The notes under the pieces: model-generated
Told to the model about the DNA's origin: nothing
The model's input: the letters and a program-made list of their open reading frames with translations, nothing else
Databases searched by the model: none
Origin: Ascarosepion bandense
Taxonomy: Eukaryota; Mollusca; Cephalopoda; Sepiida; Sepiidae
Length of the DNA: 64,000 nt
Assembly (NCBI GenBank): GCA_037127315.1
Contig: JBBBDQ010001294.1
Coordinates: forward strand, 450,001-514,000
Reading direction: 5' to 3'
In this document: piece after piece, positions 41,885 through 52,081 of the stretch
Layout of the letters: the number at the start of each line of letters is the position of its first letter
Position numbering within the stretch: the first letter of the stretch is position 1
Program-made: the position numbers and the translations under genes

Positions 41885-42211
41885 AACCTTCAATCTGTAG
41901 TGAACTGGGGTAAGAAATGACATAAATTTTAATGCTTCCAAAACAAAGCTGCTATCCCTTAACCACTACAGACAATTGCTCCTACCCACCATCAGCATGG
42001 ATCAAGCTAGTCTCCCTGAAAGCAAAATACTGTACCTCCTCAGCTTAACTCTCTCAGCTAACCTGAAGTGAAATGACTACATTGAATCCATAGCTAAATT
42101 TACTGCTAGGAAGGTTGGATCACTGTGTTGGTTAAGGAATCTATCTTGTGCATACCTAAATCTACCATCTGCCTGTGCATTGAATACTGCTGTCACATCT
42201 TATTGGGTGCC
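41885..42211 (+). mobile_element. LINE-A, 5' part of nested copy
   Basis: Translates as LQSVVNWGKK, then FNASKTKLLSLNHYRQLLLP, then LPESKILYLLSLTLSANLK, then YIESIAKFTARKVGSLC. It is co-linear with the 29.9-29.6 kb copy and is interrupted at the IEYCCH...LLGA position by SINE-1. Confidence 0.9.
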
Positions 42212-42521
42212 ACTACTTTGTGGTGCATTGGATATCGGCTCAGAACGAGAAATCAGGGAGCTGAGTTCGAATTCCAGCTGAATTCATTGCATTCACTTAC
42301 GCGCAAATACCCTTGGAAAAGGTATTAATCGGTCTATTCCTTCCAGTTATGGGTTAAATAACAGGACAGATTGGGTTCTATAGCCTTGGTAGGCAACCAG
42401 TCTACCGCAGAAAGCAATGGCAACCTACTGTGGGATAATCTTCTGTCTAATCAGTCATGTCTCTTTCGAGACATGATCGCCCAAGCGTGTATCACATATG
42501 GCACTTAACTAACTGACTGAC
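42212..42521 (+). mobile_element. SINE-1, full length, inserted in LINE-A
   Basis: TTGTGGTGCATTGGATATCG head, GAGTTCGAATTCCAGCTGAA (excellent B-box), ACCCTTGGAAAAGGTATTAA, and the CACTTAACTAACTGACTGAC terminus. It is the cleanest SINE-1 in the window. Confidence 0.9.
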
Positions 42522-43030
42522 TGTTCATTTCCAGATTCTTGACAAAATCCAACAGAAAATTTGCAATGTAATCTAACTCAACCTGATATATCAATTCCAG
42601 TTGCTTTCTTACTGACTGTGGCTTCCCCTCTGTCTCTTCTACAAATACTCTCACAACTTCTGCTCCAATAAGCTTAGCTCCCTGGTGGCCCCTCTGCATG
42701 AATTTACTTGGGCTACTAGACTAGCAACTAGGTCTCATTCTTTTACATTGAAACCAATCAGATATAAATGCAACTACTCTACCAGCTTCTTTGCTCATGC
42801 TTTTTTCCTGTAGAATTCCTTTCCATATACTTGCTTCCCTGACAGCTACAATCTCCAAGAATTTAAATGTAATGTCAGTTGCCATCTCTTATCTCTCTGA
42901 CTCGCATCCTTTTCCTGAAAACCCCTGTATTATGTTCTTCTCCCTTTTCACTCTATTCTCATGCAGCTCTCTTTACACCAGTTCTCATCTTTCTCTTACT
43001 CATTCTCTGACACTCCCTGTAACTTGATTT
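42522..43030 (+). mobile_element. LINE-A, 3' part of nested copy
   Basis: Resumes at AGATTCTTGACAAAATCCAA (ILDKIQQKICNV). It runs to the untranslated region and stops at CACTCTCCTCTTAT without the final GGGGTGAAA terminus. Confidence 0.85.
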
Positions 43031-43054
43031 TATTTCTCGTCACTCTCCTCTTAT

Positions 43055-43550
43055 CTACAAATACTTTCATAGCTTCTGCTCCAATGAGCTTAGCTCCCTG
43101 GTGCTCCCTCTGCATGAATTTACTCAGTTTTTGAATTTACTCGAGCTACTAGATTAGCAACTAGGTCCTTATATTTTACAGTGAAATCAATCAAATGTAA
43201 GTGTAACTTCTACTTTATCAGCTTCTTTGCTCACACTTCCTGCCTGTGGAATTCCCTTGGTTGTACTTGCTTCTCTGACAGCTACAATCTCCAAGAATTT
43301 AAATGCAATGTCAATTGCCATCTTTTATCTCTCTGACTCGCATCCTTTTCCTGACAACCCTTGTATCATGTTCTTCCTTTTCACTCTTTTCTCGTGCAGC
43401 TCTCTTCATACCATTGTTCACACTCTTCTTCTCTTACAAATTCTCTGACACTCCCTGTAACTTGTTTCTCCTTCTCATCACTCTCCTCTGATATAACCCC
43501 CTGTGCATCAGTGTCAGTCCTGCCTTGGGGTGAAATGATTATAAAATAAA
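43055..43550 (+). mobile_element. LINE-A, tandemly duplicated 3' end
   Basis: Repeats the segment beginning CTACAAATACT at 42643, about 412 bp downstream. This time it reaches TGCCTTGGGGTGAAATGATT and an A-run. Positions 43560-44000 are unassigned. Confidence 0.85.
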
Positions 43551-44001
43551 TTTTAAAAAATTACACTCTTCAGCAAAAACATCTTTGAAATGCTATCAAG
43601 ACACAAAACATCTTTTTTAGCTAGTTTGAGGGTGCTAAATCTAAAAATAACTTTTCTTTTTCTCAGTTAGTTACTGTTTCTCCTGTAAAGAAATGCCTCA
43701 TTCTTGGAAAAAAAACATTTTTTTCATTTGTTTGCTGTATATATGATACTGACCATTAGTAATATTTCTCAAAGTAAAATTATAGAAACCTCTCAATTTG
43801 CATTTAAACCAAAAAATATTGGTCTGCTTATTGAGAAATACAAATTTTTCAATAACAATCAGACCCTAAGTCTTTAAAAATAACCAATATATATATACAA
43901 AGACCAACAAGTATTTTCATCAAATCATTTAATAAACTAACAGAAGAAATAAAATATTTGTGAACATAAGAACTATAGTAAGATTTTATCTTTCTTGATT
44001 A

Positions 44002-44205
44002 TCAGTCATAATCAATGTTATTTATGTCCCTTTTGATATTCCAGTAGTAGTCAGCCATCATTTGTTTGTCCCACCATCCCTGGTAGCACTCTTTCATTGT
44101 TTTGATATCCTGATATAATCGTTTTCTTTACTCATCACTCACACTGCAGCAATTATCAGGAAATTTATCTAGATTGCTATGTACAAAATGAACCTTAATC
44201 TTCAT
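44002..44205 (-). pseudogene. Pseudogene of a repeat-encoded protein with an SDEHGERFHQDI-type motif
   Basis: Minus-strand translation: MKIKVHFVHSNLDKFPDNCC, SVSDE*RKRLYQDIKTMKEC, YQGWWDKQMMADYYWNIKRD, then NIDYD and a stop. I recall a conserved invertebrate repeat-associated protein pattern: HFLHSHLD.FP.NCG..SDEHGERFHQDI..ME.RYQG.W...M.ADYCW..KRD. The match is in order over about 60 residues. One in-frame stop falls inside SDE-HGER, and upstream coding sequence is not traceable. I do not know the biochemical function of the family. Confidence 0.7.
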
Positions 44206-44574
44206 ATTAATGTATTACTGATAAAGTATATTACTGATAAAGTTTATCAGTTAATTTGAATTCTGGCCATTAATTTGGAACTTCTCTTTTAAAACTTTTG
44301 TCTCAAAAACACTTTCCTCTAGAAATAGCTTACTTCAGATGGCTGACATAAATTGAAGGGTTTCTATGATCCTTACTAACTAAATGTTGTGATCAGCTAA
44401 GATCATAAACTGATCTTTTTTCCAAAAATGAGCAATTTCATTACAGCAAAATAGGTAGCTAACCATGAAAATTTAAGATCATTTTCAGAATTAGCACTAT
44501 CATATTAGCTAAAAATTGTGTTTTGTTTCTTGATACTAAAAATCATGTTGACCAACGTTATTATTATACATAAG

Positions 44575-44690
44575 TGTATATCAAAAGTACTTGCATTTTT
44601 TTTACAGACCTTTACTTCACTGCTTTTTTCATTTGTACATCTAAAGACTATTTATCACTCTAGTATATTATTAATAATATTGATATATAT
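44575..44690. repeat. Outlying satellite unit
   Basis: GTGTATATCAAAAGTACTTG, ACAGACCTTTACTTCACTGC and (ATT)n-like ends match the 40.7-41.9 kb units. Positions 44210-44570 are unassigned. Confidence 0.75.
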
Positions 44691-44842
44691 ATATTATTTA
44701 ATTACTTAGTTTTTGGTCATAATAAAATTAGATCAGTACACACTAGTATTAAAAACTGTTCAATACAATTATATTGTAGAACTTTTAAATATTCCACATT
44801 TGCAGATGAGTTATTATGTGACCTAGGTTTCTATCAATTGAA

Positions 44843-44890
<48 letters not shown>

Positions 44891-44918
44891 TCAGTTATAA
44901 TCTGAGATTAAGGACAGA

Positions 44919-45282
44919 ATGGTTAAATAAAATAAAGACAAGAGGAAAACTGTATTTTAAATCACCTATGCGTTTCATCCTGTGATGGACTTTATCAAGG
45001 CAAAAAGACGAAATGAGCTTTATTCTAAATTATCTATCTATAAACAGTGTTGGCAGCCACAAAGACGCACACAAATCATTTCAAAAGATCAACAGAATAT
45101 TTTAGTTTTTAGAATTTCTTCATGTGTAGTGCAAAGTCACAAGATATTAAAATGAAGGGAATTTGACTGTTTTCTTAGAAAACTGTTTATTTCATGTGTT
45201 AGTCTGTTTTAGCCAACCATATATATATATATATATATATATGGTTGGCCACTTGTATCCAAGTATGCCTGTCTACTAGAGT
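44919..45282. mobile_element. Element J, copy 2
   Basis: GGTTAAATAAAATAAAGACA ... TAGTCTGTTTTAGCCAACCA, with (TA)n at both ends, then GGTTGGCCACTTGTATCCAA to CTACTAGAGT. It is nearly identical to 13931-14312. The minus-strand motif CTTGATAAAGTCCATCACAG plus GATGAAACGC is closer to the Penelope-type core than in copy 1. Confidence 0.85.
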
Positions 45283-45662
45283 GGCTAGTTAATCCCCATT
45301 GCAGACACCTGCTCAGGCACACTTGTGCTCAACACCCACAGAGGCCATTATCTAGCATGAACAACAGTCTGAACAAGGCTAACATGGTCAAAACCTTGTT
45401 CGGAATGATTTGTGACTTTCTGCTAGCAAAATCATTGATGGCTCCCAAAGGGCCCCATCAACCCAATTTCACTCACAAGGCTTGGGTTAACCCATGGTAT
45501 GGTTTTCAAGCACTTTCTGAAGATTCTACACACTGGGATTGCCTCCTCCAGACTGATGACATCAAAAAGTCACTTTCCCGATAAATCGACTGTGGTGAGA
45601 TTCGAACCCAGGCCTCATGGTAAGAAAGAAAACATTCAAACCAATCAACTATGCACACATTA
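45283..45662 (-). mobile_element. SINE-4 candidate (tRNA-like head)
   Basis: On the minus strand TGTGCATAGTTGATTGGTTT is followed by TGAGGCCTGGGTTCGAATCT, a near-perfect B-box. About 330 bp of body follow, with moderately high G+C. It ends where element J begins. Only one copy is seen, so the family status is inferred. Confidence 0.55.
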
Positions 45663-45664
45663 AT

Positions 45665-45895
45665 ACAAATAAGAGTGTAACAAAAGTACTTTCATTTTTT
45701 TTACATATCTTTACTTCCAAGCTTCTTTCATGCAAACATTCAAAAGTCATCACCTCTGAGTCTATATATTAGAAATTTTATTATATGCTGGTATAGTATA
45801 AAAAGTATTTGTTTTATACAGACCTTTATTCCAAAACTTATTTCATGTACATATCTATGCATCATCTATGATTCTATTATTATTATTATTACCTC
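45665..45895. repeat. Two outlying satellite units
   Basis: GAGTGTAACAAAAGTACTTT and GGTATAGTATAAAAAGTATT each start a unit with ...CTTTA(C/T)TTCCA... and ATTTCATGTACATATCTATG. They end in (ATT)n. Confidence 0.75.
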
Positions 45896-46090
45896 TGCCA
45901 TAAGATAAAGGTATTGTTTTCGGTCACATTTGTCAGTTTGTTTGTCTGTAGTCAAGATGTCTCAAGACCCAATGGATGGATTTTGATGAAAATTTAAGAT
46001 ATGATTAGTTTTGTGACTGGCATGAACTGATTAGAGTTTTGGTTTGATCAGGTATGGGATAAAGTTTCTAGGTTATTTTTCCAGTTTTTT
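45893..46090 (+). mobile_element. Widespread non-autonomous repeat (GGATTTTGATGAAAATTT type)
   Basis: CCTCTGCCATAAGATAAAGG, then GTATTGTTTTCGGTCACATT, TGTTTGTCTGTAGTCAAGAT, CAATGGATGGATTTTGATGA and GATAAAGTTTCTAGG. From memory, very similar consensus elements recur across many invertebrate genomes. The class is uncertain. Positions 46100-46795 are unassigned. Confidence 0.6.
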
Positions 46091-46799
46091 TCTAATATTT
46101 TTTGTACATTTCACATACCAAATACTGAATTATCTCCTCTAGAATGGTTTATGTCATTACATTTTCTGAGCACACTATTTTCTTCATGAAAATATATTTA
46201 TTTACAATAGCTGATAGTTTATATATTTATGATGAATGCCATGCATGGCATTAAAATAATGCTGAATATAATCCTGCCAATTTTGTGGAATTTTTTTTAG
46301 ACGGATTCTTAAAGCAACTTGCAGAATTTAAGAATATAAATAATATCAGAACTGAAAAGAATATCAAAGTTGGCAAAATATTGTTTAAGAATGGTAATTT
46401 TTCCTTTGAAAAAAAAAATGTGTAGAAGTTGTTATATCAGCAGTTAAAGAAAATCTACCATGAAAATAGTGAAAAGGCTGTAGTGAGGAAATTAATTCAT
46501 CACCCACAATGCTGTACAGACACTTTTGTACTCTGTTGAGCCTAGAATCTTGGGATTGGGTAGCTCCAGTTCATATCCAGCAGCAATACTTCATTTATTT
46601 GTCTGATCTGATTGTTAAGATAGGGCACGGCAGGAGAAATCAGATACTTATTAAAAAGAAAAGGAATATTTTCCCAGTATCATTAGTGAGGGTTCAACTT
46701 GAGGTCTGGTGTCAGCTTCAGTCTCAATAGACATTCCAGTCAAGAAGTTTCATTGAGAGTACAACAGTTAATCATGGCTGAAGAAAACTGGATAATATT

Positions 46800-46985
46800 T
46801 GAAGAAAATACAAATATTATAGGCTCAATAATAAGTGAAGTATTAACAATAAAATAAGAGTAAACTAACATTTAATAATATCAATTATTGGTATGGACAT
46901 AACATGCTAACTCTTTTCAGAAATTACATCATTTTATTTATTTTTATTATTTGTCAATTGTTTATATAAAAATAGAAAAGAGTTA
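46800..46985 (+). mobile_element. Family H, 5' part (split)
   Basis: AAACTAACATTTAATAATAT and CAATTATTGGTATGGACATA parallel 50915-50985. It is interrupted by SINE-2 sequences and resumes at 47562. Confidence 0.65.
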
Positions 46986-46994
46986 TTTGTCTAT

Positions 46995-47085
46995 ATTTCT
47001 GAGATGAGGTAATATTTACATTATTCGAACTATTGTCCTCATCTTTGTTGCCATTTGTATGACATTTTGGCTATTGTATGCTCCG
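46995..47085 (-). mobile_element. SINE-2 3' end fragment
   Basis: ATATTTCTGAGATGAGGTAA, ATTCGAACTATTGTCCTCAT and CTTTGTTGCCATTTG. Confidence 0.75.
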
Positions 47086-47089
47086 GCTT

Positions 47090-47225
47090 TGCAATGAGCT
47101 CAGGTAAAAATACTAGAGAATCATTAGTGTTAAAAAAACTGCAATATGAGCTCTGGTAAAAAATACTAGAGAAAACCATTGACATCAAAAAATTGCAATA
47201 TGAACTCTGTTAAAAAAAAAAAAGA
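47090..47225. repeat. Short tandem repeat, about 60-bp unit
   Basis: TGAGCTCAGGTAAAAATACT, TGAGCTCTGGTAAAAAATAC and TGAACTCTGTTAAAAAAAAA start successive units that also share GCAATATGA. Confidence 0.8.
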
Positions 47226-47264
47226 AGGTTACTGAACATTAGGTTTACAAGTCCCAAAAAATTC

Positions 47265-47560
47265 AGTTGTTCTTGTCCAGTGGATACAGACATTGGTTAG
47301 TTCTTGTGACTTGAGTTATGAGTTCAGTACCAGGCAGTGGTGAACAAGTAACTTACAGGGTTAGAGGGAGATAACTCATGACTACCAGAAATGGCTCTAC
47401 GCAAGAAATGGAGATTACATACCCCAGTGATTGTAATAAAGGGCTCTGTTCAAAATTGCTAGCACCTGAAAAAGGCCAGAGCTTACAGTGGCCAAAATGC
47501 CATACAAATGGCAACAAAGATGAGGACAATAGTCCAAGTAATGTAAATACAGAAAAATCT
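47265..47560 (+). mobile_element. SINE-2, full length
   Basis: TCCAGTGGATACAGACATTG, ATGAGTTCAGTACCAGGC, CACCTGAAAAAGGCCAGAGC ... GTGGCCAAAATG, and AAGATGAGGACAATAGTCCA. Confidence 0.85.
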
Positions 47561-47561
47561 A

Positions 47562-47727
47562 TATAATAAACTTAAACAAAAAGATATCCTTGATAATGAC
47601 AGTTTATGTCCAGAAAAGACTTGTACAAATGAACCAAATAAAAATAAAAAACTTAATTGCAGTATCTTATCCATCATTTTCAATGAATTCTTTAAAAAAA
47701 TGTGTCAAAATATCCAATTTTATATCA
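47562..47727 (+). mobile_element. Family H, 3' part
   Basis: AAAGATATCCTTGATAATGA, CTTAATTGCAGTATCTTATC and GTGTCAAAATATCCAATTTT continue the copy begun at 46800. Confidence 0.7.
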
Positions 47728-47808
47728 GTCAGTTAAGTACATAATACACACTTGGGAGATCATGTCTCTTTTTGGGCAGAAGATTTTTCTGCAGTAGGTT
47801 ACCATTAC
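47728..47808 (-). mobile_element. SINE-1, 3' part (split by LINE-A)
   Basis: CAGTCAGTTAAGTACATAAT, GATCATGTCTCTTTTTGGGC and CTGCAGTAGGTTACCATTAC. It resumes at 48046. Confidence 0.85.
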
Positions 47809-48045
47809 TTTTTTTTTTTTTTTAATTGTTTCACTCCAAGCAAGGCGGTACTGCCACTGATATGCAGAAGGCTACATAAGAGTAAAAGTTTACCAGTAAC
47901 AGGGGGTGTCAGAGAAAGGGCAAGAGAAGTATAGGAACACAGGTATGACAACAGTTGCAAAGATAGAGAGAAAGGAAAAGAACAAGATATACGGGGTGAT
48001 GTTGAAATAACTGGAGTCAAGTGGATAAGAGATGAGAATTGACAT
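47809..48045 (-). mobile_element. LINE-A 3' end inserted in SINE-1
   Basis: A T-run followed by AATTGTTTCACTCCAAGCAA, the untranslated region, then GAGAATTGACATTAAAG. It is strongly 5'-truncated (about 230 bp). Confidence 0.85.
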
Positions 48046-48230
48046 TAAAGAACCGAATCTGCCCTGCTATTTAACTCATAACTGGAGGGAGAAATAGCGG
48101 ATTAATAGTTTTCCCAAAGGTATTTGCACATAGGTGAATGCAATGAATTTGACCAGAATTTGAACAGCTCTCCAATTTCTTGTTCTGAGCTGATATCCAC
48201 TGCACCACATCACATATCCTTGCACCCTAA
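48046..48230 (-). mobile_element. SINE-1, 5' part
   Basis: AACCGAATCTGCCCTGCTAT, TTTTCCCAAAGGTATTTGCA, and a reversed head (GAGCTGATATCCACTGCACC). It completes the SINE interrupted at 47808. Positions 48235-49080 contain no supported feature apart from weak similarity of 48262-48330 to 52777-52850. Confidence 0.85.
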
Positions 48231-49084
48231 CACATTTACTATATGACATCACACATCATATAATAAATTAAAATAAATCTGTTACTGGTATCTCCTGATG
48301 AGTGAACAGAGTAATTGCTGTAGGGTTCTTTTATGAAACTATTGTCAAGATACTGAAAATGTCATCAGTCAGCTATACGATAAATCTTATATTTGTATTG
48401 ATCATATATATGTGTATGTGTGGGTGTTGGAAAATTCCTCAACTAACCGACTTGAATAAAAAATTTAAAAAAATAAATCTAGTCTTTGTTCAACTGGCTC
48501 AAACCAAAAACTAAATGGCCAGATTTTGGTGCTTTTTTTGGTTAGGCCAAGAGATTTATCAAGTTTTGCACTGAATACATACAGTTTTTCTCATTAAAAA
48601 AAACCTTTTTTTAGTTTGATAAAATAAGTTCTAAAAAGATTGTGTTGTGTCAGTATTCCAAGTGGGATGGGTTGATCATTTGAAACTTCAAAAGTCTTGA
48701 ACATTATGAAATGAACCCCAGGAATTTTTGTTGAAGAGAAATTTGGTTTCTTTTGTCATTTATTCCATATGATAACGAAATCACAGGACACTTGCTTAAG
48801 ATTTATTACATTTAAAAAAAAAACTGAACAGAAATCAATTACCATAATATATCATGAATACTCATGTAAACATCAGTTTTTTTTATAAAAAAAAAAAAAA
48901 ATGGAGAATTTTTTACAGTTAATGGTGGCGTAAGAAAATTGAACTTGGCTTGTATTTTCTGAGCAAGAAAAATAAACCAAAACAAACATACACAGTCTTT
49001 TTTTTCCATTAGTATTTTTTGTTTTGTTTCTTGTATTTTTTAAATGTTGATGGGAAAACGTTCAGAAGTTCCATTAAACTTTTT

Positions 49085-49560
49085 ATGAACATATATATTA
49101 TATCATATTTTATTATTCAAGTCAATGTTTACGCAATAAAACTGGTGTTAACCAACAGATGGTGGCAAAATTTTCACAATATATTAATCTATAATAATTA
49201 TGCTTCTACTGGATATAAAGTGCGGGATAGGTTTTTAAGTAATAAAACTATCCCCTACCCACAGAATTATTAAATATTGTCAGATTTTATAACTTTCATA
49301 AACTTAGTCTTAACTAATGCTGGGAAAATTTTAAGGCTATATTTAGATTAAATATGAATATGTTTCTGCTGAACATAAAGTGACTGATCAGTTTCTTATC
49401 ATTATTAAGTAATAAAATGATCCAACCCACAGTTATTATATTGTCAAATTTTATCATGCAAGTCAGTGTTTTTACAATAAAATTGATATAAACCAAAGAA
49501 TGTTGGGGCAATTTTCATGATATGCACATTTTAGAATGAACAATATATTATTAGGTGAGT
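49085..49560 (-). repeat. Satellite G array, inverted
   Basis: Units with CTGGATATAAAGTGCGGGAT, TAAGTAATAAAACTATCC, GAATTATTAAATATTGTCAG and a T/A-rich linker are reverse complements of the 21.3-22.4 kb units. Roughly two and a half units are readable. Positions 49565-50440 are unassigned. Confidence 0.8.
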
Positions 49561-50447
49561 CTAAGCTTATAATTAAAAATATACTGACAACTTGTATTTG
49601 TATGACAGGTTTATGAAAATGAGTTATATAGAATGTAAATTTTTCACTTACATATAAATCGAAAAGAAAGAGGGTATAGAAACATATTTGATTTACACAA
49701 TATTCCAAATACATGAATATTTATTATTTTATATATTAATTTACACACCTTGACATTATAGAACTTTCATCCAACCATCAACTTTTCTATTGTTTTCTAC
49801 CGTTTTGACTTTAATATTATTTGCATAATTCACAATTTTCTACTCACAATGTGTGATAGTCTGGCCAGCTGCCAGTCAGGGGAGGTAACACAGTTTTAAT
49901 AGCTAAGGTGGTTTTGCAAACCCTGGTACCACCAGAGAGTGATTTTCAGCTTTGTGTTAAAAACATTTGCTTTTGATCATTAAACAAAATCCTCTCATAC
50001 CAACCATTATCACTGATGTAGAATGGAAGGCAAGCAGATTGTGTTTCACATTGGAAGTAACATGTGCTGCAAGCATCGTTTTAATTAACTTTGTTTATTT
50101 AGAATCTTGACCTGATCTAAATTGATGCCAGTTGAGCGAGAATCTGGAGATGATGCGAAGCTGACCAGTGATGCCCACCTTCAAACTTTAACTGCTTCCC
50201 GAAGATTTTCTTTATTTAAATAATGTTTCTTTGTATGTGCATCTCTTTTCAGTTTTGTTTAACGGTATATCAACCTCTGTGAGTTATTCAATGCCAAAAA
50301 GGTAGGGTTTTAAGATTTGTTTTAATGTTTGGTTATTGTAAGAAGGTTGATTTAGTCAGATTTTGATGAAATTTTTTATTTTGGAAACTGAAAATGTCTT
50401 CTAGTTTTGTATTAAAAATGTATTGCTAGTAATAATTTTTTTTTCCT

Positions 50448-50545
50448 TCAGCAACTAAGAGGTGGTTCCATGCTCCTCACAACCTCTCAATCAGAGGCCT
50501 TGTTGCCGGATGCAGTTTACCGTCATGCCCAGGACCCTCTTCTAA
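50448..50545 (-). mobile_element. Dispersed repeat (AGGTCCTGGGCATGATGG type)
   Basis: TAAGAGGTGGTTCCATGCTC and GATGCAGTTTACCGTCATGC, reversed relative to 55982-56070, which shares the whole block. It is of unknown class. Positions 50550-50795 are unassigned. Confidence 0.7.
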
Positions 50546-50799
50546 TCAAAATTTTTCTGCTGGATTTATATCTGGAGAGTCTGGGTGTAGTGGACATTTC
50601 ATTAATTAAGGTAGATTAATTAAGGAACACTGTGGCAGTTGAATATACTGTTCATCTTAAAGCTTGTGACTGCTAACACTCAAAAAATGTCTTTTCTAAG
50701 AACTTATAATTACTCTCTGCTTTTATTTTAATATAAACAGCACTTTAAAAGAACTTATAAATTTAATACCTATATTGGCTCACTATAACATGCCAAACA

Positions 50800-50885
50800 A
50801 ACTTTCTTGTCAGAATCCATTTAGCAGATTTATAAATCTACCATTCAACCATGGATTGAATACTGCTGCCATATTGAATTTGGTC
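50800..50885 (+). mobile_element. LINE-A coding scrap
   Basis: TTTATAAATCTACCATTCAA and TGGATTGAATACTGCTGCCA parallel IYKSTI...IEYCCH of LINE-A. Confidence 0.6.
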
Positions 50886-50889
50886 AACT

Positions 50890-51297
50890 GCTATATACTC
50901 TAAAATAAAGGAAGTGTTAACAAGAGAAAAAATAAACCAACTCTTAATAATATCAATTATGAACATGGACACAATGTGCTGACCTTGTTCATAAATTAAA
51001 ACATTCCATTGCTATAGAACAATAAAAAAAAATCTACATAATTAGTTAAATGAACAAAAGACATCCTTGATAAATACTAACAGATTAGCTAAAAGCACTT
51101 GAATCCACAGATTGTTTGGACAGTTTATATCCGAAAAAGAAATCAAGTATGTATGAATGTAATTAAAAAAAATAATAATAATTTTAATTGCAGTGCTTTG
51201 TCTGTCATTTTCAATGAAATCTATATAAAAAGTGACTGCTGTCAAAATACCCAATTTTATAGAATAGATGAAAAAATAAACAGAAGAAGTAAATTAC
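50890..51297 (+). mobile_element. Family H, reference copy
   Basis: AATAATATCAATTATGAACA, ACATCCTTGATAAATACTAA, CACAGATTGTTTGGACAGTT, TTTTAATTGCAGTGCTTTGT and CAAAATACCCAATTTTATAG. No protein is recognised; the short frames on both strands are incidental. Confidence 0.75.
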
Positions 51298-51351
51298 TGA
51301 AAAGTAATTAAAACTCACCTGAAGTGAGCTGAATGTGTAAAGCTCCTCATG
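51285..51351. mobile_element. Family I, left part (split by LINE-A tail)
   Basis: AAATTACTGAAAAGTAATTA then CTCACCTGAAGTGAGCTGAA, homologous to 15551-15571 plus 16021-16060. It breaks at GCCAATAACATTT and resumes at 52082. Confidence 0.8.
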
Positions 51352-52081
51352 CCAATAACATTTTTTTTTTTAATCATATCACCCCGAGCAAGGCGGTAAT
51401 GCCACTGATGTGCAGGGGGCTACGCAAGAGTGAAAAGATTTGGAAAAGAGAAAGCCGGAAACCACATCCTAAACATAAAACAAGGGATGAGCCTCTACAC
51501 CTGTACAATAGACGTGGGTGGAGTGTGAACTGGGCGATAGTTTAGTCTATCTATTCCAATTGAAAAAAAAGAAAAAGAAAAAGAAAAAATAAGAAAAAGA
51601 AAAGTGAAAAGATTGAAAAAGAGAAAGCCGGAAACCACATCCTAAACATGAAACAAGGGATGAGCCTCTACACCTGTACAATAGATGTGGGTGGAGTGTG
51701 AACCAGGCAATAGTTTAGTCTATCTACTCCAATTGATAAAAAAATAAAATAAAATAAAAAATAAGAAAAAGAAAAAATGAAAAGATTGGAAAAGAGAAAG
51801 CCGGAAACCACATCCTAAACAGGGAACAAGGCGATGAGCCTCTACACTCTACACCTGTACAATAGACATGGGTGAAGTGTGAACCGGGCGATAGTTTAGT
51901 CTATCTACTCCAATTGAAAAAAACAAAATAAAAAATAAGAAAAAGAAAAGTGAAAAGATTGGAAAAGAGAAAGCCGGAAACCACATCCTAAACATGAAAC
52001 AAGGGATGAGCCTCTACACCTGTACAATAGACGTGGGTGGAGTGTGAACCGGGCGATAGTTTAGTCTATCTACTCCAATTG
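51352..52081 (-). mobile_element. LINE-A 3' tail with four tandem units
   Basis: A T-run and ATCATATCACCCCGAGCAAG (reversed terminus) precede four repeats of about 172 bp. Units start near 51426, 51604, 51776 and 51950. Each runs from GTGAAAAGATTGGAAAAGAG through CTACACCTGTACAATAGACG and GTTTAGTCTATCTACTCC to an A-rich linker. The paralogue at 14525-14697 has a single unit. The insert interrupts family I. Confidence 0.9.

Noticed and set aside
46509..46730. 73-codon frame in unassigned DNA
   Set aside because: No family recognised, no codon or context evidence, and its length is within chance expectation.
48295..48320. CTGATGAGTGAAC as a hammerhead
   Set aside because: There is no room for stem II between CTGATGA and GAA.
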